A DNA stretch of 64,000 nt from contig CAVVUC010000002.1 in assembly GCA_963751395.1 (NCBI GenBank), positions 1,240,001 to 1,304,000 of the forward strand, given 5' to 3'. Positions 17,416 to 27,960 of this stretch are shown in pieces; within the stretch, counting starts at the first letter, position 1; each line of letters starts with the position of its first letter. The notes beneath the pieces are model-generated. The model ran no database searches. It saw only the letters and a program-made list of their open reading frames with translations, and had not been told where the DNA came from. The position numbers were made by a program, and so were the translations under genes. Source of the DNA: CAVVUC01 sp963751395. Lineage in GTDB: Bacteria; Verrucomicrobiota; Verrucomicrobiia; Chthoniobacterales; Chthoniobacteraceae.

Positions 17416-19605
17416 ATGAAGCATCACATCAAAGACCGGAGGCTTGCGCGGCTTTTCTGCCTGTCGGTCTTTCTTGGGGGATGGCTGATCGGGGCCGGTG
17501 TCTTTGCAGCGACGATTCCCGATCGGGAGCCGCTCCCGAATTTTGACAGCCGCGAAAAGTCGGCAGCGGCTGCTCCGCCGACCGGAACGCGAAAGAAAGC
17601 TCGCGAGAGTTTGCGGTCGCGCCTGCCGGAGGTGGACGTCGATTTCGACGAAGTAAGCGGCGCGCCCAAATTTATCCGCTCCCCGCGTGGTTTTCTGAGC
17701 GGCAGGAACGGCTCCGGCGGTGCGATCAGCGCGGCAGCGGCGGCGGCGATTCCGGCCTCCGACCGGCATCGCGCGGTGAAGGCATTTCTGAATGAACACG
17801 CGGCGCTATTCGGCCACGATGCCAGGCGACTCGACGCGGCAAAGATCAGGCGCGAATGCATCACTCCCCACAGCGGAATGCGCACCGTCGTCTGGCAGCA
17901 GCAGGTCGATGACATTCCGGTGTTCGAGGGCGTGCTCCAGGCGAACCTGACCGACAAGGGCGAGTTGATCAACATCGCCAGCAAGTTCGTGCCTGATCCG
18001 GATGCGGCGGCGAATGCGGGAGTCCCGAACCGGGCAGCCGCTGAAGCAACTCCGGCAGTCTCTGCGAAAAAAGCCGTGGCGGCGGCAGCGGCAAGTATTC
18101 AGGAAAAGGTCACCGAGGCTGACGTGATACCGCTAGGCGACGAACCGCAGGGCGCGGACAAGCTGCAGAATTTCAAAGCGCCGGGCTTGAACGATGTGAG
18201 CGCGCGCCAGGTCTGGCTGCCGGTGAACGAAACGACGATGCGGCTTTGCTGGGAAGTCATTTTGTCGAGCAAGGCTCGCGGCGAGATGTTCCTCGCGCTG
18301 GTCGATGCGCAGACCGGCGAGGTCAAGGTGCGGCGCTGTTTGACCGACTACATCAGCAACGCCTCGTATCGCGTTTACACCAGCGACAGCCCCTCGCCCT
18401 CGTCGCCGACAAACCTGACCACGCCGTCCTCGGCGCAGCCGCCGCTCGTTGCGCGCACGCTCCTTACGACGCCGGCGCTCGACACAACGGCGTCGCCCAA
18501 TGGCTGGATCGACGATGGCGTGAACGAGACGCTCGGCAACAACGTGGACGCGCATCTCGATTTGAACGCGAACGATGTGGCCGATCTCCCCCGCCCGCAC
18601 GGTTCACCAAACCGCGTCTTCGATTTTCCGCTCGACCTCACCGAAGACCCCGCGTCGTATCGGAACGCGGCTGTCACCCAGCTTTTTTACTGGTGCAACT
18701 TCATTCACGACCGGCTTTACCAGCTCGGGTTCACCGAAGCGGCGGGGAATTTTCAAACGAACAACTTCGGGCGCGGTGGCAACGGCAACGACGCGGTGCA
18801 GGCCGACGCCCAGGACGGCTCCGGCACGAACAACGCCAATTTCTCCACGCCTCCCGACGGCTCCGCGGGCCGGATGCAGATGTACATTTTCAGCTCACCG
18901 ACCCCGCGTCGCGACGGCGATCTGGATGCGGAAGTGGTGCTGCATGAATACACCCACGGACTCAGCAACCGGCTCGTTGGCGGCGGTGTCGGCATCAGTC
19001 AACTGGCCAGCGCGGGCATGGGCGAAGGCTGGTCGGATTTCTACGCGATCTCCCTGCTGGCGGAACCGACCGACGACCCCGATGGTATTTACGCCTACGG
19101 CGGTTACGTGACTTACCGGCTGAGCGGGATGACTCAGAACTATTACTTCGGCATCCGGCGGTATCCCTACTGCACGAACATGACGAAGAATCCGCTCACG
19201 TTCAAAGACATCGATCCGACAAGAGCCAGTTCGCATTTCGGCGTGCCGATCAGTCCGGTCTTCGGCGGAGGCAGTGCCAGTGAAGTGCATAATCAGGGCG
19301 AGGTGTGGTGCATGACGCTTCTCGAGGCGCGCGCGAACTTGATTCACAAATACGGATTCTCAGGCAACGAACTCATGCTCCAGCTCGTCACCGACGGCAT
19401 GAAGCTGGCACCGGCCAATCCGAACTTCCTGCAGGCCCGCGACGCGATCATCCAGGCCGATCTCGTGAAAACCGGCGGCGCGAATTCCCGCGAGTTGTGG
19501 GCGGCGTTCGCCAAACGCGGCATGGGAACAAGCGCGATCGCGCCCTCGAGTGTAACGACGACCGGCGTGCAGGAATCCTTCGACGCTGCCCGACCCTCTC
19601 TCGAT
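17416..19605 (+). CDS. M36 (fungalysin) metallopeptidase, N-terminal part of a frameshifted giant protein
   Basis: A signal peptide (residues 1-31) and an FTP-like propeptide (YRLxxNN-type region near 160-290) are followed by an M36 catalytic domain from about 330 to 710. The zinc site is His510-Glu511-x-x-His514 in VVLHEYTHGLSNRL, with the third ligand candidate Glu537 in GMGEGWSDFYA. SEVHNQGEVWCMTLLEARAN is also typical. The protein would be secreted and degrade other proteins. Near 19585 the reading shifts by one base: ESFD should continue into LPDPLSITPVTG, which is in another frame. The frame seen here runs on without protein character to 19902. Confidence 0.88.
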
Positions 19606-22600
19606 CACCCCTGTGACGGGCGTGACCTCCAGCGGCCCACTGGGCGGACCTTTCAGTCCGGCAATGCAGACCTACACGCTGACCAATACCGGAACGACCC
19701 CGCTCGACTGGACCGCGGCCAATTCGACGACATGGCTGCAGGTCTCGCATCCCGGCGGAACGCTTGCGCCCGGTGCAGCCACAAAGGTGACGCTTACGTT
19801 CGATCCCTCCGCTTCGCTGCTCTCGCCGGGCGTTTACAAAGACCCGGTCGTCTTCACAAACCTCAACTCAACGCAATCGGTCAGCCGCGCCGTTTCGCTT
19901 GAAGTCAGACAACAAGGACAGGTCGATTACTTCACCGAGTTCTTCGACACCTCGAACAACGACGTGAAGAATCAGATGTTCCTGTTCGTGCCCGACGGTT
20001 CGGCGAGTTATTACTCGGCATTTCGCGATCCGGCGACTTCGTTTCCGACGAACACAACCACGGGAGCCACCACGCTGGCCCAGGGAGACGACACTTCGAT
20101 TCTGGTAACATTGACCGGAGGCAAGACCGTGTCGCTCTACGGTCAGAGCTACTCGTCGTTCTATGTCGGCAGCAACGGCTACATCACCTTCGGTTCCAGC
20201 GACACCACCTACACCCCGTCGCTCGCGGCCCACTTCGGCAAACCGCGCATCTCCGCGTTGTTCGACGACCTTTATCCCAGCGCCACCGCCGTCAAATGGA
20301 AGCAGACGACCGATCGCGTCGCCGTGACCTGGTTGAACGTGAAAGAGTACGGCGGCACGACCTTTAACAGTTTCCAGATCGAGATGTTTTTCGATGGGCG
20401 GATTCGCATCACCTGCCTCGGGATCACCGACACGGGCGGCATCATCGGTCTCTCTCGCGGACAAGGTGTGCCGGCCAATTTTGTGGAAAGTGATTTCACC
20501 AGTTACGTAGCAAGCGCTACCTCGTTCAAGGTGACGCTCCCGTCGAGCGCCACCGAAACGGCCGGCACGCTCGCGAACCAGGGCACGGTAAAGCTTTCCG
20601 CGGTCTCCGGCTCGAACGTGACCGTGACGCTCACTTCCAGCTCTCCAGGCGACCTGGCTGTTCCCGATTCGATCACGATTCCGGCAGGGCAGACGACCGG
20701 CACTTTCTCGCCCACCGTCCTCGACAACACCGTTCTCGACGGCTCGCGCAATGTCCGCGTGACCGCCTCCGCCCCCGGTTACAGCAGCGGCTCCGGCTTG
20801 ATCGTCATCAATGACAACGAAATCGCCGCGCTTGCGGTCAGCGCCCCGGCTTCCGTTTCGGAAGGCATCGGCACGGCGCAGGGCACCGTCTCGGTCAGCG
20901 CGCCGGCAGCGGGAGCGATTGGCGTCGCCATGAGTTCGAGCGACACCGCCGCGCTTCAAGTGGCGCCGACCGTGATCATTCCAACCGGCCAGACATCGGC
21001 GACGTTCCCGATCACGATCACCGATGACAGCAAGATCAACGGCACCCATCCCGCCACGATCACAGCCCATGTCGCGAATTGGACGGACGGCAGCGCGACG
21101 GTCAGCATCCTCGACAACGAGAACAAGAACCTCACAGTCGTCCTGCCGACCTCCTCGATCGAGGGCTCGGGAACGCTCTCCGGCGCGGGCACCGTTTCCA
21201 TTTCAGGAAGTTTGACAACGAACCTGACCGTGTCCCTCTCGTCGAACGACACCACCGAAGTCACCGCGCCGTCCCCGGTCACGATCCCTGCGGGACAAAC
21301 CTCCGCGGCTTTCAACGTAACGATCGTCGATGACAGCGTGATGGACGGCTCACAAACAGCGACCGTTGGTGCTGGCGCAGCCGGCTTCACGAGCGGCAGC
21401 GCGTCGATCATCGTCAAAGACAATGAAGTGCATCACTTCGCCGTGTCGGATGTCGCCGGCCCGGTTTCCGCCGGCACTCCATTCGGGCTCGCGATCACGG
21501 CGATCAATGTCGAAGGCACGCCGATCACGAATTATTCAAAGACCATCAACCTCACCGCAACCGGCAACAGCGGCACCGCTGCGATCAGTCCGGCGAGCGT
21601 GAGCGGGTTCTCCAACGGCGTATGGACCGGCAGCGTGACGATCAACACCATCGACTCGAACATCCGCATCAGGGCCGGCGATGGTGCAGGGGCGGGCGGC
21701 GTCGGCAATGCGTTCGACGTGCAGCTTGGGCCGCTGAATCATTTCGCGTGGAGCGCCATCGCACCCTCGCAAACACTCGGCACGCCCATCCCGGTCACGA
21801 TCACCGCCAAGGACGCGGGCAACAACACCGTGCCGGGTTTCTCCGGGACGGCCGCGATCGGCGGCCGCGTCAACCTGGCCACCACCTCGACGATCGTCAT
21901 CAGTGAAGTGGACACGGGCGGCAGCGACGCCATCGAATTCATCAACGTTTCCGGCAGTGCGCAGAGTCTGTCCAACTGGACAGTCTCCATCTACGATTCC
22001 ACGACCTGGCCCGCTCCGACGTTCACCTTCACGATTCCCAGCGGCACCACCTGCGCCGCGAGCCAGGCTTTCCTTTTGCGGGAAAACGGCACGACACCGG
22101 GGACATTCCCGAACCTCAACATCGGCTCGAACATCAACTGGGTGAACTCCACCTCGGGAAATCCCGTCGCCGTTCTGCTCCGGAACGCCTCCGGCACGAT
22201 CGTCGATTTCTTCTGCGCGGTCGATGCGACGCCGGCCTCCATCACATCGCCAGCCTCGATCCCAACCAGCCAGTGGAGCGGGTCGCCGGTCGCTGCCAAT
22301 CCCGACGAAGCATTGACCTATCAGCGGCAGGGCATCACCGATCAAAACACCGCCGCCGACTGGACAGCGGCCACACCGAACCTCGGCACGCAGAACCTTG
22401 GAATGACCCTGCCGTTCATCGGTGGCTTCAACACTCTTGCCGTTTCGCCAGCAACCACGGGTGCGTTCCAGAACGGCGTCTGGACGGGCACAGTTGCAGT
22501 GAGCCAGACCGTGAATGGCATGTACCTCCGCGCAACCCATGCGAGCGGCAGCACCGGCGATAGCAACCTCTTCAGCATTGCTCGCGCGGATGCGAACGGC

Positions 22601-23029
22601 GACGGACTCCCCGACGCATGGCAGGTCGCCAACGGCCTCCCGCCCGGCCAGCCCGGCTCCGGTCCGCTGGGCGACCCCGACTTTGACGGCGTCCCCAACC
22701 TGCTCGAATACGCGTTGAACCTTGATCCGCAGGCACCCGACACCAACGGCCTGCCGTCGATCGGCAAGGCGGTGAACCCGGCGGATGGAAAACTCTATCT
22801 CACCTTCAGCTACCGCCGCCTCATCAACGGCGGAGGCATCAGCTACGTCGTCGAAACTTCCACCGACCTCGTGTCTTGGACGCCCGCGGGAAACAATGCC
22901 GAGGAAGTCGCGCCGCCCGTTTCAGTCGGTGACGGCATCACCGAACTCGAGACTGTGCGCATCAAACCTGCGCTCGACACGCCCGACCTGCCGATGAAAG
23001 CCGTCCGCCTGCGAGTCACGTCGCAGTAG
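19586..23029 (+). CDS. C-terminal part of the M36 protein: BACON-like, Calx-beta and lamin-tail domains
   Basis: This frame begins with LPDPLSITPVTG and continues directly from the peptidase part. A BACON/Ig-like module comes first (LTNTGTTPLDWTAANSTTWL). Then come three Calx-beta-like repeats of ~105 residues, with VTIPAGQTSAAFNVTIVDDS and DGSQT as typical lines, then an Ig-like unit. A lamin-tail domain follows (ISEVDTGGSDAIEFINVSGS), and the C-terminus carries a calcium-binding segment (DANGDGLPDAWQ, DFDGVPNLLEYALNLDP). These modules usually bind calcium, the cell surface or substrate. A GTG at 19613 could serve as an artificial start but has no signal peptide, so the segment is almost certainly the rest of the upstream gene. 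Confidence 0.82.
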   Translation: MPDPLSITPVTGVTSSGPLGGPFSPAMQTYTLTNTGTTPLDWTAANSTTWLQVSHPGGTLAPGAATKVTLTFDPSASLLSPGVYKDPVVFTNLNSTQSVSRAVSLEVRQQGQVDYFTEFFDTSNNDVKNQMFLFVPDGSASYYSAFRDPATSFPTNTTTGATTLAQGDDTSILVTLTGGKTVSLYGQSYSSFYVGSNGYITFGSSDTTYTPSLAAHFGKPRISALFDDLYPSATAVKWKQTTDRVAVTWLNVKEYGGTTFNSFQIEMFFDGRIRITCLGITDTGGIIGLSRGQGVPANFVESDFTSYVASATSFKVTLPSSATETAGTLANQGTVKLSAVSGSNVTVTLTSSSPGDLAVPDSITIPAGQTTGTFSPTVLDNTVLDGSRNVRVTASAPGYSSGSGLIVINDNEIAALAVSAPASVSEGIGTAQGTVSVSAPAAGAIGVAMSSSDTAALQVAPTVIIPTGQTSATFPITITDDSKINGTHPATITAHVANWTDGSATVSILDNENKNLTVVLPTSSIEGSGTLSGAGTVSISGSLTTNLTVSLSSNDTTEVTAPSPVTIPAGQTSAAFNVTIVDDSVMDGSQTATVGAGAAGFTSGSASIIVKDNEVHHFAVSDVAGPVSAGTPFGLAITAINVEGTPITNYSKTINLTATGNSGTAAISPASVSGFSNGVWTGSVTINTIDSNIRIRAGDGAGAGGVGNAFDVQLGPLNHFAWSAIAPSQTLGTPIPVTITAKDAGNNTVPGFSGTAAIGGRVNLATTSTIVISEVDTGGSDAIEFINVSGSAQSLSNWTVSIYDSTTWPAPTFTFTIPSGTTCAASQAFLLRENGTTPGTFPNLNIGSNINWVNSTSGNPVAVLLRNASGTIVDFFCAVDATPASITSPASIPTSQWSGSPVAANPDEALTYQRQGITDQNTAADWTAATPNLGTQNLGMTLPFIGGFNTLAVSPATTGAFQNGVWTGTVAVSQTVNGMYLRATHASGSTGDSNLFSIARADANGDGLPDAWQVANGLPPGQPGSGPLGDPDFDGVPNLLEYALNLDPQAPDTNGLPSIGKAVNPADGKLYLTFSYRRLINGGGISYVVETSTDLVSWTPAGNNAEEVAPPVSVGDGITELETVRIKPALDTPDLPMKAVRLRVTSQ

Positions 23030-23284
23030 ATTTTGCGTGGCGACTTTACTCCACCGAGATTTGGAGAAACTGCTTCGCCTTGCTGGGCGTGACGCGATAA
23101 ATGTTGATATGTTTGGAGCCATGCAATTTGCCCGTTCGTGCCGGCAGCCAACGCAAGGCTTAGGCCCTTTCCGGTTTCGTTCAAGACCCACCAACCACTC
23201 GTTGCAGGGTGACCTGCCCCGGCGGTGGCCAGGCCGGTTTTTGATTGGCGCACGCGGGTTCCCGCTGTTTAGTTGCCAGCACTT

Positions 23285-24373
23285 ATGTCCAGTCAGTTCG
23301 GTCAGCTTTTCCGTATCTCAACCTGGGGCGAATCGCACGGGGGCGGCGTCGGCGTGGTCGTCGATGGCTGTCCGCCGTTGATCGAATTGTGCGAGACCGA
23401 CATCCAGCGCGATCTCGATCGCCGCAGACCCGGCCAGAGTGAGATCGTGACGCCGCGCGCCGAGGAGGACCGGTGCGAGATTTTGTCGGGCGTGTTCGAG
23501 GGGAAAACAACGGGCACGCCGATCGCGGTTCTTGTGCGCAACAAAGATGCGCGCTCCGAGGCTTACAAGGAAATGGAAACCGCCTTCCGTCCATCGCACG
23601 CCGATTTCACCTATCAGGCCAAATACGGAATCCGGAACTGGCAGGGCGGGGGACGCGCCTCGGCGCGCGAGACGATCGGGCGGGTCGCTGCGGCGGCGAT
23701 TGCGAAAAAGGTGCTCGCATCGCTTGCACCCTCGCTGGACATCGTGGCGTATGTGAAAGCAATCCACGAGATCGAAGCCAGCATCGATCCGGGCAAGGTC
23801 ACGTTCGAGCAAGTGGAGAACAACATCGTCCGTTGTCCCGATGAAAGCGCCGTCGTGAAGATGATCGACCTCATCAAGCGCGTCCGCAGCGAGGGCGACT
23901 CGGTTGGCGGCGTGGTCGAGTGCGTGATCCGCGGCGTGCCGCCGGGCTTGGGCGAGCCGGTTTTCGACAAGCTCGAGGCCGATCTCGCGAAGGCGATGAT
24001 GAGTCTGCCGGCGACGAAGGGTTTTGAAATCGGCTCCGGGTTTTCCGGCACGCGCATGACCGGCTCGCAGCACAACGATCCGTTCGAGATGCGCGATGGG
24101 CGCGTTCATACCACGACCAATCTGTCCGGAGGAATCCAGGGTGGCATCAGCAACGGCGAGAACATCTTTTTTCGCATCGCCTTCAAGCCGACAGCGACCA
24201 TCGCAAAGAAGCAGCAGACCGTGACGACATCCGGCGAAGACACCGAACTCGCCGCGCGCGGGCGACACGATCCCTGCGTGCTCCCGCGCGCCGTGCCGAT
24301 GGTCGAGGCGATGGCCGCGCTCGTTTTGTGCGACCACGCGTTGCGCCAGCGCGCGCTGTGTGGAAAAGTCTGA
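23285..24373 (+). CDS. aroC: Chorismate synthase
   Basis: 362 residues; converts 5-enolpyruvylshikimate-3-phosphate to chorismate, the last shikimate-pathway step, using reduced FMN. Signature stretches: FRISTWGESHGGGVGVVVDG near the N-terminus, GKTTGTPIAVLVRNKDARS, RPSHADFTYQAKYG, GGGRASARETIGRVAAGA-like segment, and DLSGGIQGG-type motif as LSGGIQGGISNG. The ATG at 23285 gives MSSQFGQLFRISTWGESHG, the standard family start. It is followed 4 bp later by a CvpA-like gene, and preceded by 255 bp with no gene. Confidence 0.97.
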   Translation: MSSQFGQLFRISTWGESHGGGVGVVVDGCPPLIELCETDIQRDLDRRRPGQSEIVTPRAEEDRCEILSGVFEGKTTGTPIAVLVRNKDARSEAYKEMETAFRPSHADFTYQAKYGIRNWQGGGRASARETIGRVAAAAIAKKVLASLAPSLDIVAYVKAIHEIEASIDPGKVTFEQVENNIVRCPDESAVVKMIDLIKRVRSEGDSVGGVVECVIRGVPPGLGEPVFDKLEADLAKAMMSLPATKGFEIGSGFSGTRMTGSQHNDPFEMRDGRVHTTTNLSGGIQGGISNGENIFFRIAFKPTATIAKKQQTVTTSGEDTELAARGRHDPCVLPRAVPMVEAMAALVLCDHALRQRALCGKV

Positions 24374-24377
24374 GTCG

Positions 24378-25223
24378 ATGACTCAAGGTTCGAACGCCTG
24401 GCAGATCACCTTCTTTTTTGCGGCGGCGCTTTTCGTCGCGTTTCAAATCGTGCGCGGCTGGCGTCTGGGAGTCGTCCGTCAGTTGTTCAACATGCTCGGC
24501 CTCGTCGCAGCCTATCTCGTCGCAATCTTCGGTGGGCGGCTCGCCGCGCCTGTTTTCAGGCCGCTGGGCTATCCGGACATTGTTGTTTCCACTGTCGCAG
24601 GAGCGCTGCTCGGCATCGTGGTCTTCGCCGTGATCTCTGCGACTGGCGCGATCGTTTTTCGAAAAACCTCGCAGCAAAACCTTGGCCTTGTCCGTCTCGG
24701 CTATGGCGCTGGCGGCTCGGCGATTGGTGTTGTGTTTGGAATCCTCATGGTCTGGTTCGCGGTGCTCGGAATCCGCCTGCTCGGAAGCATCGCCGAAGCC
24801 GAGATCCAGTTCGCGCAGCCCGCCGCGCACGCGAAACGCCATCCAAAGCACGGCGGTGTGGTCCAGGGACTCGCGGAGATGAAACACTCGCTGGAGCAAG
24901 GCCGCGCCGGTGCCGTCATGCAGAAGGTCGATCCGATGCCGGCGAAGGTGTACGACATCATCGGAAAAATCGGGCGCGTGATTTCCGATCCGGAGCGCGC
25001 CATGCGGTTCATGAATTATCCCGGCGCAAAGAGCCTCAGCCAGCATCCGAAAATTCGCGCACTACAGAGCGATCCTGCGATCGCCGAGAAAGTGGAGGCG
25101 AGGGACTTCGTCGGGCTCATGAAGAACCAGCACCTGGTCAATGCGGCAAACGACGCGGAAATCGGCGCGCTGGTCCGGAATTTCGAACTCGAAAAGGCGC
25201 TCGATTACGCGCTGAAAAAATGA
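24378..25223 (+). CDS. CvpA family membrane protein
   Basis: 281 residues. Four hydrophobic segments fill residues ~8-135 with the CvpA pattern GVVRQLFNMLGLVAAYLVA and GYGAGGSAIGVVFGILMVW. A soluble helical C-terminal half of about 130 residues (KVYDIIGKIGRVISDPERAM) is added. Family members are linked to colicin V production, biofilm and envelope stress, with no firm biochemical role. Start ATG is four bases after the aroC stop, so the two are probably co-transcribed. Confidence 0.8.
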   Translation: MTQGSNAWQITFFFAAALFVAFQIVRGWRLGVVRQLFNMLGLVAAYLVAIFGGRLAAPVFRPLGYPDIVVSTVAGALLGIVVFAVISATGAIVFRKTSQQNLGLVRLGYGAGGSAIGVVFGILMVWFAVLGIRLLGSIAEAEIQFAQPAAHAKRHPKHGGVVQGLAEMKHSLEQGRAGAVMQKVDPMPAKVYDIIGKIGRVISDPERAMRFMNYPGAKSLSQHPKIRALQSDPAIAEKVEARDFVGLMKNQHLVNAANDAEIGALVRNFELEKALDYALKK

Positions 25224-25417
25224 GGGCGGAACCTTCCAATGTCCGCCCGGCAGGAAAGGTTCTGCCGGCTTCTCCCTCTCATTCCTAATCGTAATCCTCT
25301 TCGTATTCCTGCTCGTGCGACGGCTCGCCGGGTTTGCTTCAGAACACTTCGGAGTGGCGGGCTATGCTCCAAGGTTGACGTGGCCAGCCAGCCTCAGCTT
25401 ACCCGCGCCATGCATCC

Positions 25418-26125
25418 TCACTCCAGCTCGTATTCCACATCCACCACCACCCGGACAATCTTCCGCTCGGGCGTGGCGGCATCGCGGTTCTCGACCTGAA
25501 ACCAGCCCTGCGACGCGCTGCGCAGCTTGCCGAGGACGGTCCCGGAATCGCGCGAGAATTGCTCCGCCGCGATGCGCGCGTTTTTGGTGGCCTCCTGGAT
25601 CATGCCCGGTTTGATTTCGTTGAGCTGGTTGAAGATGTAGCTCGGCTGCGACCCGCCGGAGATCAGCACGCCGCTCATCATCAGGTTCGACACGGAGGCG
25701 AGCGCCGGCTTCACCAGTTCGACCTTGTTCGTTCGCAACAGCACCGACTGCTGGGCGGTGTAACGAAATGGCGGCGGCGGCGTGTCCTTGTCGCGAACCT
25801 CCATGCTCGTGTCGCGCAGGCCGGGCGGCTGCACGGCTATTTCCTTTTCATCGAATCCAGCCTGCTTCAGGAATGCGATCACAGCCTTCGTGCTGTCGCC
25901 GAGCTTCTGATTGATCTCGGAGAGTTCGTTGCCGTTCGCCTGAAAGCCGACATTCCAGATGGCGATGCTTGAGGGAACCTCTTTTTCCGAAAGCCCCTTC
26001 ACCGAGATATTGCGACGGCCACTGTTTCGATCCGCGATGCCCTTGCCGATGAAATGCCCTCCGGCGGCGAGTCCGGCCGCGATGAGCAGCGAGGGGATGA
26101 TGAACTGAAGGCGCGGTGCTGTCAT
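25418..26125 (-). CDS. SIMPL (DUF541) domain periplasmic protein
   Basis: 235 residues with an N-terminal anchor/signal helix (FIIPSLLIAAGLAAGGHFI). The DUF541 domain starts at NISVKGLSEKEVPSSIAIWN, with NEIKPGMIQEATKNARIAAE and VVVDVEYELE at the end. SIMPL proteins are periplasmic and of poorly defined function, some linked to oxidative stress tolerance. It is transcribed away from the accessory island that starts about 70 bp upstream of it. Confidence 0.85.
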   Translation of the reverse strand: MTAPRLQFIIPSLLIAAGLAAGGHFIGKGIADRNSGRRNISVKGLSEKEVPSSIAIWNVGFQANGNELSEINQKLGDSTKAVIAFLKQAGFDEKEIAVQPPGLRDTSMEVRDKDTPPPPFRYTAQQSVLLRTNKVELVKPALASVSNLMMSGVLISGGSQPSYIFNQLNEIKPGMIQEATKNARIAAEQFSRDSGTVLGKLRSASQGWFQVENRDAATPERKIVRVVVDVEYELE

Positions 26126-26195
26126 TGAATGAAAGCGTTCACGATCCGCTGCGTGTCGTCAAGATGCGATCCAACGAAGCGATCACTGTCTCTGA

Positions 26196-27572
26196 TTGGA
26201 GAAAGGGCACGCCGGCCTTGCGCAAATTGACCAGGTGACGCCGCTCCGCGTTTTGAACTGGCGCGTCGAATCGCTGGCGCGTGCCAACGGGAAAAAGTTC
26301 CCCGGTTACGTGTGCGAGCTGACCACCTGGATCGGGCTCCAGTTCGTGAACAAGAATTCCGCCGTCCGGGTGAAGAACATCGGCACAGCCAACGGCACCA
26401 CGTTGAACGACGATCTCGCGTTCGAGGCGCTGGGCAAGTTCCCGGTCGGTGTCGCCCCGGATGTCTGCCTGATGAACCGCCGCACGATCGAGCAATTCGC
26501 CAGTCTTTCGGTCGTAAGCAATACCGAGGAAAGACAACAATACCTGCTCTACGACGGAGCCGTTGGCACCGGCGGCATGCTGACCGTCGCCGAGGAGACG
26601 CTCATCAAGCTCGCCACCGAGCGCGGCCAGCAGATCACCACGCATCTATACGGACAGGAGATCAACCCCGAAACCTACGCCATCCCCGAGGCTCCCGCCT
26701 CCGCCAAGCCCGTCTTCTTCACCTCCCAAGGATTGCCCCGGGGTGCGTTTCGCCGTATCGGCTCGTCGGACATTCGCTGCACCGAGGAAGACCTGGCCAT
26801 CTTCTACGGCGACCGGCCGAGCAGCACTCTCGATCTCGCCGTGCTTCCCGATGGCGAGATGAATGAAATCGACCCCGCGATGCTGGCCGAGTATCGGCGG
26901 CTCCGTGGAGAGGCAAATCCCGCGGCGGAAGAGCTGAAGTGGAGCGACGACGAATTGCTGCGCGCCCTCCGCGGGGCTGGGCGCGATCCGCAAGGCGTGC
27001 TGCGGCCCACGATCGCCGGGGTGCTGCTCTTTGGTACCGCGCAGGGATTGCGGCGGCACTTTCCCATGATGCGTGTGGACTACATTCGAGTTCCGGGCCG
27101 CCGCTGGATCGAAGACCCTGACCGCCTCTTTGAAACCGTCGAAATCCGCGTCCCGCTCGTGCGGGTCGTGGGCCGCGCCATCGCCGCGATTCTCGATGAC
27201 CTCCCGAAGGCATTCTCGCTCCCACCCGGCTCAGTTCACCGGCGCGAGTTGCCACGCATTCCCGCACGCGTGCTCCGCGAGGCGGTGGTCAATGCGATCA
27301 TGCACCGCAGCTACCGCGAGCACGGGGCCGTGCAAATCATCCGCTACGCGAACCGGCTCAACACGACGAAATCCGCCGTGGCGCGCACGCGCCTCGCCGC
27401 AGCCCGCGGGAAAGCCGGCGCAAAAACCAAAGCCGGCGCGAAAACAAACGCCGGCCTCGAGTTGATCCGTGACTTGATCGGCACGGATACCGGCGGGCCG
27501 CCCGACTTGAGCGCATGGGTCGATCACTACTTGAAGAAGCGGGGTTACGGACGTGACAAGCCTCGTCGTTGA
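26196..27572 (+). pseudogene. Four-part in-frame chimera: phage capsid / HsdM / AAA_4-AlbA_2 / antitoxin pieces
   Basis: One open frame of 458 codons joins pieces of unrelated families. Residues ~12-108 resemble a phage major capsid protein (YVCELTTWIGLQFVNKNSAV, KFPVGVAPDVCLMNRR). Residues ~113-167 match the SAM-binding part of the type I methylase HsdM (LYDGAVGTGGMLTVAEETL, THLYGQEINPETYAI; the usual ACGTGG is AVGTGG). Residues ~180-390 match the AAA_4/AlbA_2 ATP-binding proteins often found in type I restriction loci (VLRPTIAGVLLFG, LREAVVNAIMHRSYREHG). The tail LELIRDLIGTDTGGPPDLS resembles the end of an antitoxin, and the frame overlaps the PIN toxin start by 20 nt. No part is complete. 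I read it as a locus collapsed by deletions; only the antitoxin tail could still be useful. Confidence 0.72.
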
Positions 27573-27960
27573 CTCGGGTTTTCTCGTCGCGCTCTATTGC
27601 CGCGGCGACCAATACCACGCGTGGGCGGCAGAGGTCGCCTCGCATCATCCGCCGCCGTGGCTCATCTGCGAGGCGGTCTGGTCGGAAACGGAATTCATGC
27701 TGAAGCCCGCGGGAAAATCGGCTCTGCGCACGGCGATTGCCCGAGGTGCCTTGCAGATGGCTCCACCTTTGGCCGGGGAAGCTGCCGCGCTTCTTCATCT
27801 GCTCGAAAAATACGCCAATCTTCCAATGAGCTTCGCTGACGGGTGCCTTGTCCGCCTGTCCGAGATTCCATCTGAACCGTTGATCCTCACGACGGACTCG
27901 CATTTCAAAATCTACCGCCGCCACAGCCGCAAGGTGGTGCCGTGCCTTCTGCCCTTATGA
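27553..27960 (+). CDS. PIN-domain (VapC-like) toxin
   Basis: 135 residues, GTG start. The PIN fold acidic residues are visible: Asp in LVVDSGFLVALY, Glu in WLICEAVWSETEFML, Asp in SFADGCLVRLSE and Asp in ILTTDSHFKIYRR. The family cleaves RNA, usually tRNA or rRNA, and is held by a cognate antitoxin encoded immediately upstream. Here the upstream frame supplies only an antitoxin-like C-terminal tail at the end of a chimeric protein, so the pair may be unbalanced or inactive. It ends in an ATGA overlap with the HsdR fragment. Confidence 0.8.
   Translation: MTSLVVDSGFLVALYCRGDQYHAWAAEVASHHPPPWLICEAVWSETEFMLKPAGKSALRTAIARGALQMAPPLAGEAAALLHLLEKYANLPMSFADGCLVRLSEIPSEPLILTTDSHFKIYRRHSRKVVPCLLPL

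Noticed and set aside
19868..21070. 400-codon minus frame inside the M36/Calx-beta gene
   Set aside because: Antisense of repetitive Calx-beta sequence; no start signal, no family motifs.
24380..24400. tRNA-like GGTTCGAAC
   Set aside because: It is inside the CvpA gene and has no cloverleaf partners.
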